A DNA stretch of 64,000 nt from contig NZ_CP113917.1 of the NCBI RefSeq assembly GCF_029395475.1, forward strand, positions 186,001 through 250,000. The letters are read 5' to 3'. The notes under the pieces were generated by a model. It searched no databases and was not told the DNA's origin. It saw only the letters and a program-made list of their open reading frames with translations. Origin of the DNA: Bifidobacterium sp. ESL0775 (lineage in GTDB: Bacteria; Actinomycetota; Actinomycetes; Actinomycetales; Bifidobacteriaceae). Positions within the stretch are counted from its first letter, which is position 1. Each line of letters opens with the position of its first letter. Position numbers and translations under genes: made by a program. Shown here in pieces: positions 17,832 through 25,489 of the stretch.

Positions 17832-17992
17832 TTATCCACATTTCCAGACTTCTGAAAAGTTATCCACAATTTCGAAGTGAAGATGTCGTATTCTGAAAAT
17901 TGTTGAAATTCCAACTGTTTTGCGAACAAATTTTCGAGTGATTGAACTTGTCCACAAAAGTTACGCACACTTATCCACAGTGGTGTGGATAA
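17832..17992. promoter_or_regulatory. DnaA-box cluster, candidate oriC element
   Basis: Perfect TTATCCACA at 17832-17840, 17860-17868 and 17971-17979, and reversed at 17984-17992. Near matches are TTGTCCACA (17948-17956) and TTACGCACA (17961-17969). The surrounding rsmG-parA spacer (17303-18112) is markedly AT-richer than its neighbours and holds no gene. Confidence 0.7.
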
Positions 17993-18112
17993 GTGTGTAG
18001 ACGCGGATTCTGTCCATACGAATGACGAAACTAGAATGACTAGTCCAAAAGAAGCTGTGCGCATTTCCACAGTTGATGATTGACGGCGGAGTGTCGTAGG
18101 GAGTTGAGGGAT

Positions 18113-19060
18113 ATGGAATCTGCCTCCGAAACCATCAAGCGTATCTTTGGTGGGAAAAGCAACTCGGTCGGTTCTGAGATGGCCGAAGTCTCCTCACGAT
18201 ACGAAGCCTTGGACCATGTCCGTTTCCCCAAGCCCGCTGAGACCCGCTACATCGCTGTGGCGAATCAGAAAGGCGGGGTCGGCAAGACCACGACGGCCGT
18301 CAATATCGCAGCGGCTCTGGCCTACGCGCATTCCAAGATCTTGGTCATCGATATGGATCCCCAAGGCAACGCCTCCACCGCGTTGGGAGTCAAGCATAAT
18401 GGAGGGGAGCTTTCGACATACGACGTGCTTGAGGGAAGAAAAGGCATCGCAGAGGTGAAGCAGCCCAGTCCAGCCTTCAAAACGTTAGAGGTGGTTCCGG
18501 CCTCCATCGACTTGAGTGGCGCGGAGCTCGAAGTCGCGGATATGCAGAACCGAAACAACCTGCTCAAAGACGCGCTTTCAGATTTCATTGAGTCTTCGAA
18601 GACACATTATGACTATGTCATTATTGACTGCCCTCCGAGTCTGGGTCTGCTGGTCATCAACGCGATGTGCGCGGTCAACGAGGTGCTGATTCCCATTCAG
18701 GCTGAGTATTATGCGCTCGAAGGTCTTGGGCAGCTGATTCAGACCATAGGTCTAGTGCAAAAGCACTACAACCCTAGCTTGCTGGTTTCCACCATGCTGG
18801 TGACGATGTTCGATCGTCGTACGTTGCTCAGCAAGGAGATCTACGACAAGGTTCGTGAGCATTATCCGCATATTGTGCTTGAGACGACGATCCCTCGGAC
18901 GGTGAAGATCTCAGAGGCCCCGAGTTTCGCGAAAAGCGTCATAGAATATGATCCGCATGGCATGGGGGCTGTGGCGTATCGTGAAGCAGCGTTGGAGATA
19001 GCCCGAAGGTCACCTGCGGTGTTGAAGACAATACAGGCCAGAAAGCAGAGGAGTAACTGA
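18113..19060 (+). CDS. parA: Chromosome-partitioning ATPase ParA (Soj)
   Basis: 315 aa from the ATG at 18113, which has AGGGAG 9 nt upstream; an in-frame TTG at 18080 is less likely. The deviant Walker A motif KGGVGKTTT is at about residues 54-62, with VIDMDPQGNASTALG and the Walker B-like YVIIDCPPSLG after it. ParA forms an ATP-dependent nucleoid gradient that moves ParB-parS complexes and helps segregate origins. It sits between the parS cluster and parB, which starts 2 nt after it. Confidence 0.96.
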   Translation: MESASETIKRIFGGKSNSVGSEMAEVSSRYEALDHVRFPKPAETRYIAVANQKGGVGKTTTAVNIAAALAYAHSKILVIDMDPQGNASTALGVKHNGGELSTYDVLEGRKGIAEVKQPSPAFKTLEVVPASIDLSGAELEVADMQNRNNLLKDALSDFIESSKTHYDYVIIDCPPSLGLLVINAMCAVNEVLIPIQAEYYALEGLGQLIQTIGLVQKHYNPSLLVSTMLVTMFDRRTLLSKEIYDKVREHYPHIVLETTIPRTVKISEAPSFAKSVIEYDPHGMGAVAYREAALEIARRSPAVLKTIQARKQRSN

Positions 19061-19061
19061 T

Positions 19062-20390
19062 ATGGCATCAAAGTCGCGTTTGGGAAAAGGCCTTGGTGCG
19101 TTGTTCCCCGCATTGCCCGGCGAGCCGGTATTCGCTGACGAGAACTCGTCGGAGGTCGCAGCGGATGAGTCTCCAAAGTCCACAAAAAATTCAAATAAAA
19201 AGGCCGCTGTAAAGGCATCCTCGAAGAATGTTTCACGTGAAACATCGCCACGCTCCGCGAAGAGGCGCAGGATGATGCCTTCGTTGAAAGAGGGGATGGC
19301 TCATCCCAGCGATCTGTTCTTTGGCAGCACGGTGGAAGATAAGTCCCCGAGCAGTGAAGTCGTTGAATCAAAGACCGCCAAGGAGAATGCCAGAAGTTCG
19401 GCGGGTGAAGTACGGGCTTCCGATTCCTCACCGAAATCGAACGTTGAAAAAGATAACCCTGAAAACAAGGGCTCAGCCGGGTTGAAGCCTGTGCAGGGTG
19501 GGTACCTGGTCGAGCTGAAACTTGACCAGATTGGCCCGAACGCCAATCAGCCACGAACCATCTTCGATGAGGATGAGCTCAAGGAACTCGCCGCCTCCCT
19601 CAAGGAGGTCGGCGTGCTTCAGCCGGTTGTCGTGCGCAAGCGACCGGCGAACCAGAAGGCGAAGCAACCAGCTACAACCGCAATTGGCACTTCAAGCAAG
19701 CACCTCCAACAAAACATGGACAGCGAGTATGAGCTGATCATGGGGGAGCGGCGCTGGCGTGCCGCGCATCTCGCCGGCTTGGACACGATTCCCGCCATCG
19801 TGAAGACGACCACGGATGACCAGATGCTCCGCGACGCCTTGCTGGAGAACCTGCATCGAGTGGCGTTGAACCCGCTTGAGGAATCAGCGGCCTACCAGCA
19901 GATGATGGAGGACTTCGGCCTGACCCAAGAGCAACTTTCCAAGTCGGTTTCCAAGTCGCGCTCGCAGATCGCCAACACACTGCGTCTCCTGAACCTGCCA
20001 CCATCGGTGCAGAAGAAAGTCGCCGCTGGCGTGCTTTCTGCAGGACATGCGCGTGCGTTGCTCGGCCTTCCCAATGAGGAAGAGATGGAGAAGCTGGCGA
20101 ACAGGATCATCGCCGAAGGGCTTTCGGTGCGTAGCACGGAAGAGATCGTCGCGATGAAGTCCAACGGCGACGGTAACGCCAAGAAGCAGAAGTCCAGGAA
20201 GGACAACCCTTGGGCGCAATCTCCGATCCAGCATAACCTGGAAGACCGCTTCGACACCAAAGTCTCGATCAAGGGCAGCAAGCAGCGCGGACGCATCGAA
20301 ATCGTGTTTTCCTCGTCGGAGGACATGAAGCGCATTGTCGGTCTGCTGATGCCTAAACAGCAGAACAGCCAACAAAATGGTTGGGTGTGA
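19062..20390 (+). CDS. parB: Chromosome-partitioning protein ParB
   Basis: 442 aa, long for the family because of an approximately 125-residue polar linker. The conserved start RLGKGLGALFP recruits ParA. The CTPase/N-domain follows (QPRTIFDEDELKELAASLKE and the GERRWRAAHLAGL box near 225). The helix-turn-helix region lies at about 270-310 (LSKSVSKSRSQIANTLRLLN). A perfect parS site is embedded in the linker-coding part (19229-19244), so the gene is itself a ParB loading site. GAGGAG lies upstream of the ATG. Confidence 0.96.
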   Translation: MASKSRLGKGLGALFPALPGEPVFADENSSEVAADESPKSTKNSNKKAAVKASSKNVSRETSPRSAKRRRMMPSLKEGMAHPSDLFFGSTVEDKSPSSEVVESKTAKENARSSAGEVRASDSSPKSNVEKDNPENKGSAGLKPVQGGYLVELKLDQIGPNANQPRTIFDEDELKELAASLKEVGVLQPVVVRKRPANQKAKQPATTAIGTSSKHLQQNMDSEYELIMGERRWRAAHLAGLDTIPAIVKTTTDDQMLRDALLENLHRVALNPLEESAAYQQMMEDFGLTQEQLSKSVSKSRSQIANTLRLLNLPPSVQKKVAAGVLSAGHARALLGLPNEEEMEKLANRIIAEGLSVRSTEEIVAMKSNGDGNAKKQKSRKDNPWAQSPIQHNLEDRFDTKVSIKGSKQRGRIEIVFSSSEDMKRIVGLLMPKQQNSQQNGWV

Positions 20391-20502
20391 AGCTCGGCTA
20401 CATTCTAAACTGGCGCAAAGGCAGAGTGATACGAGGTAGGAATAAAACTTGTATCCGTGGGAATCTGTATTAGCGTCTCAGATATGTTTTCAGTTGAAAA
20501 CA

Positions 20503-20554
20503 AAAACCTCCTGGGTACATCGTCACAGTCGATGATGTGCACCCAGGAGGTTTT
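20503..20554. terminator. Bidirectional terminator between parB and trxB
   Basis: AAAACCTCCTGGGT and ACCCAGGAGGTTTT form a long stem with an inner CATCGTC/GATGATG pairing. A-rich and T-rich flanks on both sides suit convergent parB and trxB. Confidence 0.88.
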
Positions 20555-20625
20555 GCATTGATGGGAATACAGAACTACTTATGCAAAATAATGAAGTGTA
20601 AGTCCTTGAAATTGCTCGGAATCAA

Positions 20626-21669
20626 TCACTTGAGGCCATCCAAGTAATCCTGGGCGTCGAGCGCGGCACGGCAACCCATGCCAGCGGCGGAGACCGCCTG
20701 ACGGTAGACGCTGTCGACCACGTCTCCAGCGGCGAAAACTCCCGGCAAAGATGTGCGGGTGGAAGCGCCGTCGACCTTGATATAGCCTTTCTCATCAAGC
20801 TGCAGGGCCCCGTTCAGGAATTCAGTGGCGGGGGTGTTTCCGATGGCCACGAACACGCCCTCGGCCGGCACCTCAGTGGTCTCGCCAGTCTTCACGTTGC
20901 GTACGGTGACGGACTTGGCGCTGCCGTTCTCGCCGTTGACCTTATCGACCACGGAATCGAGGATGAACGACATCTTGTCGTTGGCCTTGGCGCGGTCGAC
21001 CATGATCTTGGCGGCGCGGAATTCGCTACGACGATGAATCAGCGTCACCGAAGAGCCAAAGCGGGTTAAGAACTCGGCGTCGGTGAAGGCGCTATCGCCA
21101 CCGCCGACCACGACGATCGGCTTGCCGCGGAAGAAGAAGCCATCGCAGGTCGCGCAGTAGGAGACGCCCTTGCCGGAGTATTCTTTCTCACCCGGCACAT
21201 TGAGTTTGCGCACGTTGGAGCCGGTGGTCACCACAATGGCCGGTGCCTGATAGGTGTCGCCCTGGTCGCAGGTCACGCTTTTCAAGGCGGCCTTATCCGA
21301 GCCGTCGCCGAAGTCAACGGACACCACATCGTCGAAGACGATCTCGGCGCCGAACTTCTCGGCCTGCTTCTGCATGCTGTCCATAAGGTCCGGGCCCATC
21401 ACGCCGTCGGGGAAACCGGGGTAGTTCTCCACCTCGGTGGTGTTGACGAGCTGGCCGCCAGGGGTCAGGGCTCCTGCGATGACGAGCGGCTTGTAGCCCG
21501 CGCGCCCGAGGTAGATGGCCGCGGTATAGCCCGCAGGGCCGGAACCGACGATAATGACGTCGCGTATGCTGTGCTGAACGTTATTCTCAGCAGTGTTCGA
21601 AGTTTTATTGTCAGCGTTGTTTCCAACCGCATTCAGAAGGTTGATTTGCTGTGCATGTTCTTGAGTCAT
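20626..21669 (-). CDS. trxB: Thioredoxin-disulfide reductase
   Basis: 347 aa. It reduces thioredoxin with NADPH through FAD. The FAD-binding GSGPAGYTAA is near residue 43, the redox CATC (YCATCDGFFF) near 180, the NADPH motif VVGGGDSAFTDAE follows, and the C-terminal FAD segment is GVFAAGDVVD. The first 35 residues are a Gln/Asn-rich extension not typical of TrxB. An ATG at 21669 with only a weak GAGTGA upstream leaves the exact start open. In actinobacteria trxB commonly lies near the parAB end of the origin region. Confidence 0.95.
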   Translation of the reverse strand: MTQEHAQQINLLNAVGNNADNKTSNTAENNVQHSIRDVIIVGSGPAGYTAAIYLGRAGYKPLVIAGALTPGGQLVNTTEVENYPGFPDGVMGPDLMDSMQKQAEKFGAEIVFDDVVSVDFGDGSDKAALKSVTCDQGDTYQAPAIVVTTGSNVRKLNVPGEKEYSGKGVSYCATCDGFFFRGKPIVVVGGGDSAFTDAEFLTRFGSSVTLIHRRSEFRAAKIMVDRAKANDKMSFILDSVVDKVNGENGSAKSVTVRNVKTGETTEVPAEGVFVAIGNTPATEFLNGALQLDEKGYIKVDGASTRTSLPGVFAAGDVVDSVYRQAVSAAGMGCRAALDAQDYLDGLK

Positions 21670-22061
21670 GGAATCACTCTAACATTCGGCGCGGCTTAGA
21701 GAAACCTCAAGCGCACGGTATTGATTTGAGGGCGGAAAATCGCGTTACGAGCCGCAATCAACGTATCACCTCATGCAAAAAGGTCAAAAAGCGGAGCGGT
21801 ACCTCGCTAATGTAATACAATCAAGAAATCTTGTAAATCGAAACTGCGAAGGGCATAGGTCGTCAGGTTAAAGCAAGAATACAAGTCATTCGCTGTGCCC
21901 TAATTCACTGAGCCGGCTCTGTACCCCGTAAGTTGCGTCTGTTCGATCACAAAACAAGTCATGAATCAATAAGCACAGCCACAAAAGCGCTACTTGATCA
22001 CGGCCCCAAAGCGCTAATTCGTCACAGTTGTAGGCCGCTACTTGATTACGGCCCCAAGAAG
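21670..22061. repeat. trxB/sortase intergenic region with degenerate tandem repeats
   Basis: From about 21985 to 22085 a unit of about 24 nt recurs, such as CTACTTGATCACGGCCCCAA, CTACTTGATTACGGCCCCAA and TCACTTCGTCACGGCCACAA. The last copy forms the 3' end and stop of the sortase gene (encoding VAVTK-stop), so the others look like degenerate duplications of that end. The rest of the spacer has no gene. Confidence 0.6.
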
Positions 22062-23573
22062 TCACTTCGTCACGGCCACAAAATTAGACATTTGCCGCAA
22101 TAATGGAATATTCGCTGCAGCCCAAGGGCATCCCCACTGCACGACGGCGACAGCGGCCGCGAAGATCAGAATCAACAACAGCAAAATCCGCACAGGCTTG
22201 ACGCCCGGTTGCAGCCGCATCAGCCCCCCATAAATGCTCGCCGTGGGCCGTTTGACCTCACCGTCGCGAATCGCTCGCCGAAGCGGCCAGCGCCACAAAA
22301 GCGCGGCCATGACGAACAGCACGAGATACACAATCAGCGCCGCCACCAGCACAGGAACGAGCGAGGGGAGTTTGGAGGCGAAGGACTGCTTCTCGTTGTT
22401 GATGAACTGGACCGCCCCGCCCGGCCCCTGCTGCTTCGTCAGCTCGGCAGGCACGCCGTCGGAGACCTTCGCCCAATATTTCAGCTTGCCGTAAGAGATC
22501 CAGCGGTGCGAGGCGGGTGCGCTGTATTTCGGCTCGCAGGTGGTCAGGGTGATCAGGCGTTCGGTGGGCTTGGTCCCCGGGCTGTCCGGGTCCGGCGCCA
22601 CCACCCCCACGTCGTCAGGCGAGACGATGGTATAGCGCGTGTAGGTATAGACGTACCAATAATCCTTGGTCCGCAGCACGATCGGGTCGCCGACCTGCAG
22701 TTTGTCGACGTCGCCCAGCGGCTGCCCGTAGCCGGCGCGATGCCCGGCCGCCGCGAAATTGCCGAGCGCCCCCGGCATCTGCGTGTAGGTGTAATGCCCG
22801 ATGCCGTGCGCGTTGAGCTGCGGCATGTCCGTGCCCTCGACGATGTTGCGCTGCCACTGGTCGCCGAAACGCGGAATGTAGATCTGCGCGATCAGGTCGC
22901 CGGTATTGGCCTTCTCAGGTTGCACCGGGGGAGTGCCGTTCTGCGGGCTCGCGATGCTGACGCCCTTCGCGGAATTCGCCGATTTGCTCGGGTCGCTCCA
23001 CGAGACGGATTGGCGCTGCTCGACCTGCGTGTGCTCCGATTGCACGCCCGTCCACCACATCTGCCAAACGATGTAGAGCGCGCAGATTCCCGCCATGGTG
23101 AACAGCAGTTCCGCGACGATGCCCAGCACCGTCCACAAGCGTTTTGAGGCGGAGTGCGAGCGCGAGTATGAGCGCGAGTATGAGCGTGAGTATGAGTTCG
23201 ACCGTCTTGAACCGTCGCCTGTCGTCCCGCGCCCTCCGCGTGCATGTGAGGCGGCATGGCCTGCGGCACGACCTCCGTGCTGGCTGGGATCCTCCTCACG
23301 ATACGCACGTTGCGCTGTGGTGTCGTCGATCAAGCCAGCAAAATTGTCTTGGTCCCCGTCCTGGCCCTGAGCCGGTTGCCAATTCGTGTTCGCCGTTTCC
23401 GGTGCCTGCCCTTGGCCAGGCATGGTCTCACCGAAATCCGCGAAGGCGTCGTTCAGATCGGTGGTTTCAATGTCATCGTCGTGTCCGGCAGATTCGCCGC
23501 CCCGGCGCTCGCGGTCATCGTCCAAATCGTTCGTGTCTCCTATACCTTCCATGCCGTTCATCCCGCGCTTCAT
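22062..23573 (-). CDS. Class E-type sortase
   Basis: 503 aa. A long hydrophilic N-terminal region with an SYSRSYSRSYSRS tract is followed by a membrane segment (about 150-170) and a sortase domain (about 225-410). The catalytic His is in NFAAAGHRAGYGQP, the Cys in ITLTTCEPKYSAPASHRW, and the Arg in the same SHRW stretch. A further hydrophobic segment lies near 425-450. Its place beside DUF881 and crgA matches the class E sortases of actinobacteria, which attach LAXTG-type proteins to the wall. The start overlaps the DUF881 stop as ATGA, implying translational coupling. A C-terminal second membrane helix is present. Confidence 0.88.
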   Translation of the reverse strand: MKRGMNGMEGIGDTNDLDDDRERRGGESAGHDDDIETTDLNDAFADFGETMPGQGQAPETANTNWQPAQGQDGDQDNFAGLIDDTTAQRAYREEDPSQHGGRAAGHAASHARGGRGTTGDGSRRSNSYSRSYSRSYSRSHSASKRLWTVLGIVAELLFTMAGICALYIVWQMWWTGVQSEHTQVEQRQSVSWSDPSKSANSAKGVSIASPQNGTPPVQPEKANTGDLIAQIYIPRFGDQWQRNIVEGTDMPQLNAHGIGHYTYTQMPGALGNFAAAGHRAGYGQPLGDVDKLQVGDPIVLRTKDYWYVYTYTRYTIVSPDDVGVVAPDPDSPGTKPTERLITLTTCEPKYSAPASHRWISYGKLKYWAKVSDGVPAELTKQQGPGGAVQFINNEKQSFASKLPSLVPVLVAALIVYLVLFVMAALLWRWPLRRAIRDGEVKRPTASIYGGLMRLQPGVKPVRILLLLILIFAAAVAVVQWGCPWAAANIPLLRQMSNFVAVTK

Positions 23574-24445
23574 TCTTTGTCCCCGCTGCCGTTATTGCCG
23601 TTGCCGCTGTTGCTGCTGCCGTTCCCATTTCCGCTGTTGCCGTTCCCGTTACTGCCGCTGCCGTTGTTTTCCTCGCCCCCGGCTTCCTTGCCCTCGTTCT
23701 TCATCACTGTGGCGTAGCGCAGCGTCTGCAGCACCGGCGCCTCGGGGAAGCGCAGGTTGTCCTTGTCCTCGACCTTCCACCCCAGCCCGAACGCGCTGAC
23801 GTATTCCTGGTAGGTCTGGATCGCCTTCGAATTGCTGAGCGCGTCGCGCATGGCCGCGTTCGGCCCGATGGCGGAGATGGTGTACGGCGGCGAATACTGC
23901 TTGCCCTGCAGCATCAGAATGTTGCCCTTGCAGATGATCGCGGAATTGTAAAGCACGCGCTGGTCCTGGATCATCATCGCCTCCGCGCCGCCCCGCCAAA
24001 GCGCGTTGACCACGGACTCGATGTCCTGCTGGTGGATGACGTAATCGTTGATGTTCGCGGCCGTGCCGGTGCCCGAATCGGAGACCATGTGCTGCCAAAG
24101 CGGCGAATCGTTGAGCGTCACCGAAATCCCCGGCCCGGTGACCGCCGGAAGCATCGTGCCCGCGCCCGGGTCCTCGCTGGAATTGCCGGTTTTCGAGGCG
24201 TCCTTGCCGGCGTATTTGTTGAGCGTGTTGATCTGCGTGCCGAGCGATTTGACCTGTTTCTGCAGTTTGTCGACCTGGGCGACGCGCTGTTGCACCAGTT
24301 GCGCGGTGTCGGAGGAGACGACGCTGGTCTTGTTGACGCGCAGGTTGGTCATCAGAAGGAAGCCGGTGAGCGCGACCACCACGAATACGGCGACCCCGCC
24401 AAGCCGCGAACGCCTTGCCTTGTGCCTGCCCGGAGTTTCCTTCAT
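23570..24445 (-). CDS. DUF881 family membrane-anchored protein
   Basis: 291 aa. A basic N-terminus (RHKARRSR) and one membrane segment (VAVFVVVALTGFLLMTN) are followed by a short coiled coil (VQQRVAQVDKLQKQV). The DUF881 fold follows, with the hallmark VTLNDSPLW, VNALWRGGAEAMMIQDQRV and YTISAIGP. The tail is low-complexity Gly/Asn/Ser. DUF881 proteins sit next to crgA in many actinobacteria and are thought to act at the cell surface during division; their biochemical role is unknown. It is divergent from crgA and coupled to the sortase. Confidence 0.9.
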   Translation of the reverse strand: MKETPGRHKARRSRLGGVAVFVVVALTGFLLMTNLRVNKTSVVSSDTAQLVQQRVAQVDKLQKQVKSLGTQINTLNKYAGKDASKTGNSSEDPGAGTMLPAVTGPGISVTLNDSPLWQHMVSDSGTGTAANINDYVIHQQDIESVVNALWRGGAEAMMIQDQRVLYNSAIICKGNILMLQGKQYSPPYTISAIGPNAAMRDALSNSKAIQTYQEYVSAFGLGWKVEDKDNLRFPEAPVLQTLRYATVMKNEGKEAGGEENNGSGSNGNGNSGNGNGSSNSGNGNNGSGDKE

Positions 24446-24528
24446 TATTCCAATTTCCTTGACTTACTTTCTCTTGTTTCGAGTGTACACTAATATGTCG
24501 TTTAGCCTATTGAATGGAGACTACGCTT

Positions 24529-25164
24529 ATGGCTGACGAAGAGCTGGACAAGGGCACGGATGCCGCCTCGACGCAGGATGAGGGGCAGAAGGCATGGGAC
24601 GAGCCCGAAACGCAGACGGATGATGACGCCGCCGCCGAGACCGACACCGAGGTGACCGAGACGGCCGAAGTCGCCGAGGACACTGAAGACGATAAGGACG
24701 ACAGCAAGTCGGCCGCTGAGAAGGACGCCGCCGAAGCCTCCAAGGCCGAGAAGAACGCCAAGGCTGACGAGTCTGCTGACGAATCTGCTGACGATTCCGA
24801 CGCGGCTTCCGACGAAAAAGAAGCCGATGACGACGATGACGACCTTGACCTGCCGATGGACAAGATCGATGCGCTTCTGAGCGCCACGAGCACCGACAAG
24901 AAGGCGATGACCCCGCAGTTGCGCCGCGTCGCCCAGCGCCAGGCCGAGAACAGCAAGCGCGTCGAGGAGACCATCAAGGGTACCAAGGCGAACCCGGCTT
25001 GGTTCGTGCCGCTTTTCTGCTTCCTGATGATCCTGGGCCTCGCGTGGGCCGTGGTGTATTACCTCACCAGCAAGTACCCGATTCCTGGCATCGGCGCATG
25101 GAACCTCTTGATCGCCTTCTGCATCGTGATGGTAGGTTTCATCATGACGATGTGGTGGCGCTGA
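24529..25164 (+). CDS. crgA: Cell division protein CrgA
   Basis: 211 aa from the ATG at 24529, which has GGAG 9 nt upstream; the in-frame ATG at 24514 lacks a site. The last 75 residues are CrgA: NPAWFVPLFCFLMILGLAWA, a short loop with YPIPGIGAWN, and a second membrane segment ending FIMTMWWR. CrgA recruits septal peptidoglycan enzymes to FtsZ rings in actinobacteria and is usually about 90 aa. Here an N-terminal extension of roughly 125 residues is strongly acidic (Asp/Glu/Ala). A terminator follows. Confidence 0.92.
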   Translation: MADEELDKGTDAASTQDEGQKAWDEPETQTDDDAAAETDTEVTETAEVAEDTEDDKDDSKSAAEKDAAEASKAEKNAKADESADESADDSDAASDEKEADDDDDDLDLPMDKIDALLSATSTDKKAMTPQLRRVAQRQAENSKRVEETIKGTKANPAWFVPLFCFLMILGLAWAVVYYLTSKYPIPGIGAWNLLIAFCIVMVGFIMTMWWR

Positions 25165-25216
25165 TTTCGCGTCATTTGTTATAAGAAAACAAGACGTCGA
25201 ACTGAATACTGAATCA

Positions 25217-25254
25217 CAACGCGTTTTCCGAGCATCGGAAGGCGCGTTTTGTTT
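25217..25254 (+). terminator. Intrinsic terminator after crgA
   Basis: AACGCGTTTTCCGA, GCA, then TCGGAAGGCGCGTT followed by TTGTTTT: an interrupted stem with a U-rich end. The rest of the 25165-25489 spacer shows no gene and should hold the promoter of the next gene. Confidence 0.7.
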
Positions 25255-25489
25255 TGATATCCAGAATAAGTGGTGTGGGACGATGGATGAGCGACGTCGG
25301 ATGATAGACGAATAGTGCGGAAAACTTTGAGAATCCGATAGTGGAATCCCTCGTAAATCGTTTCGATTGACTTGTCTGCCTGTACTACATACAATAGGCT
25401 TATATTGTAGCCAGATATGTGTCGTTGCATAGCGGGTAGTTTTGTGCGCGCGTACGTAGGATTACTGATGCGAGAGAGAGTGAGGAATC

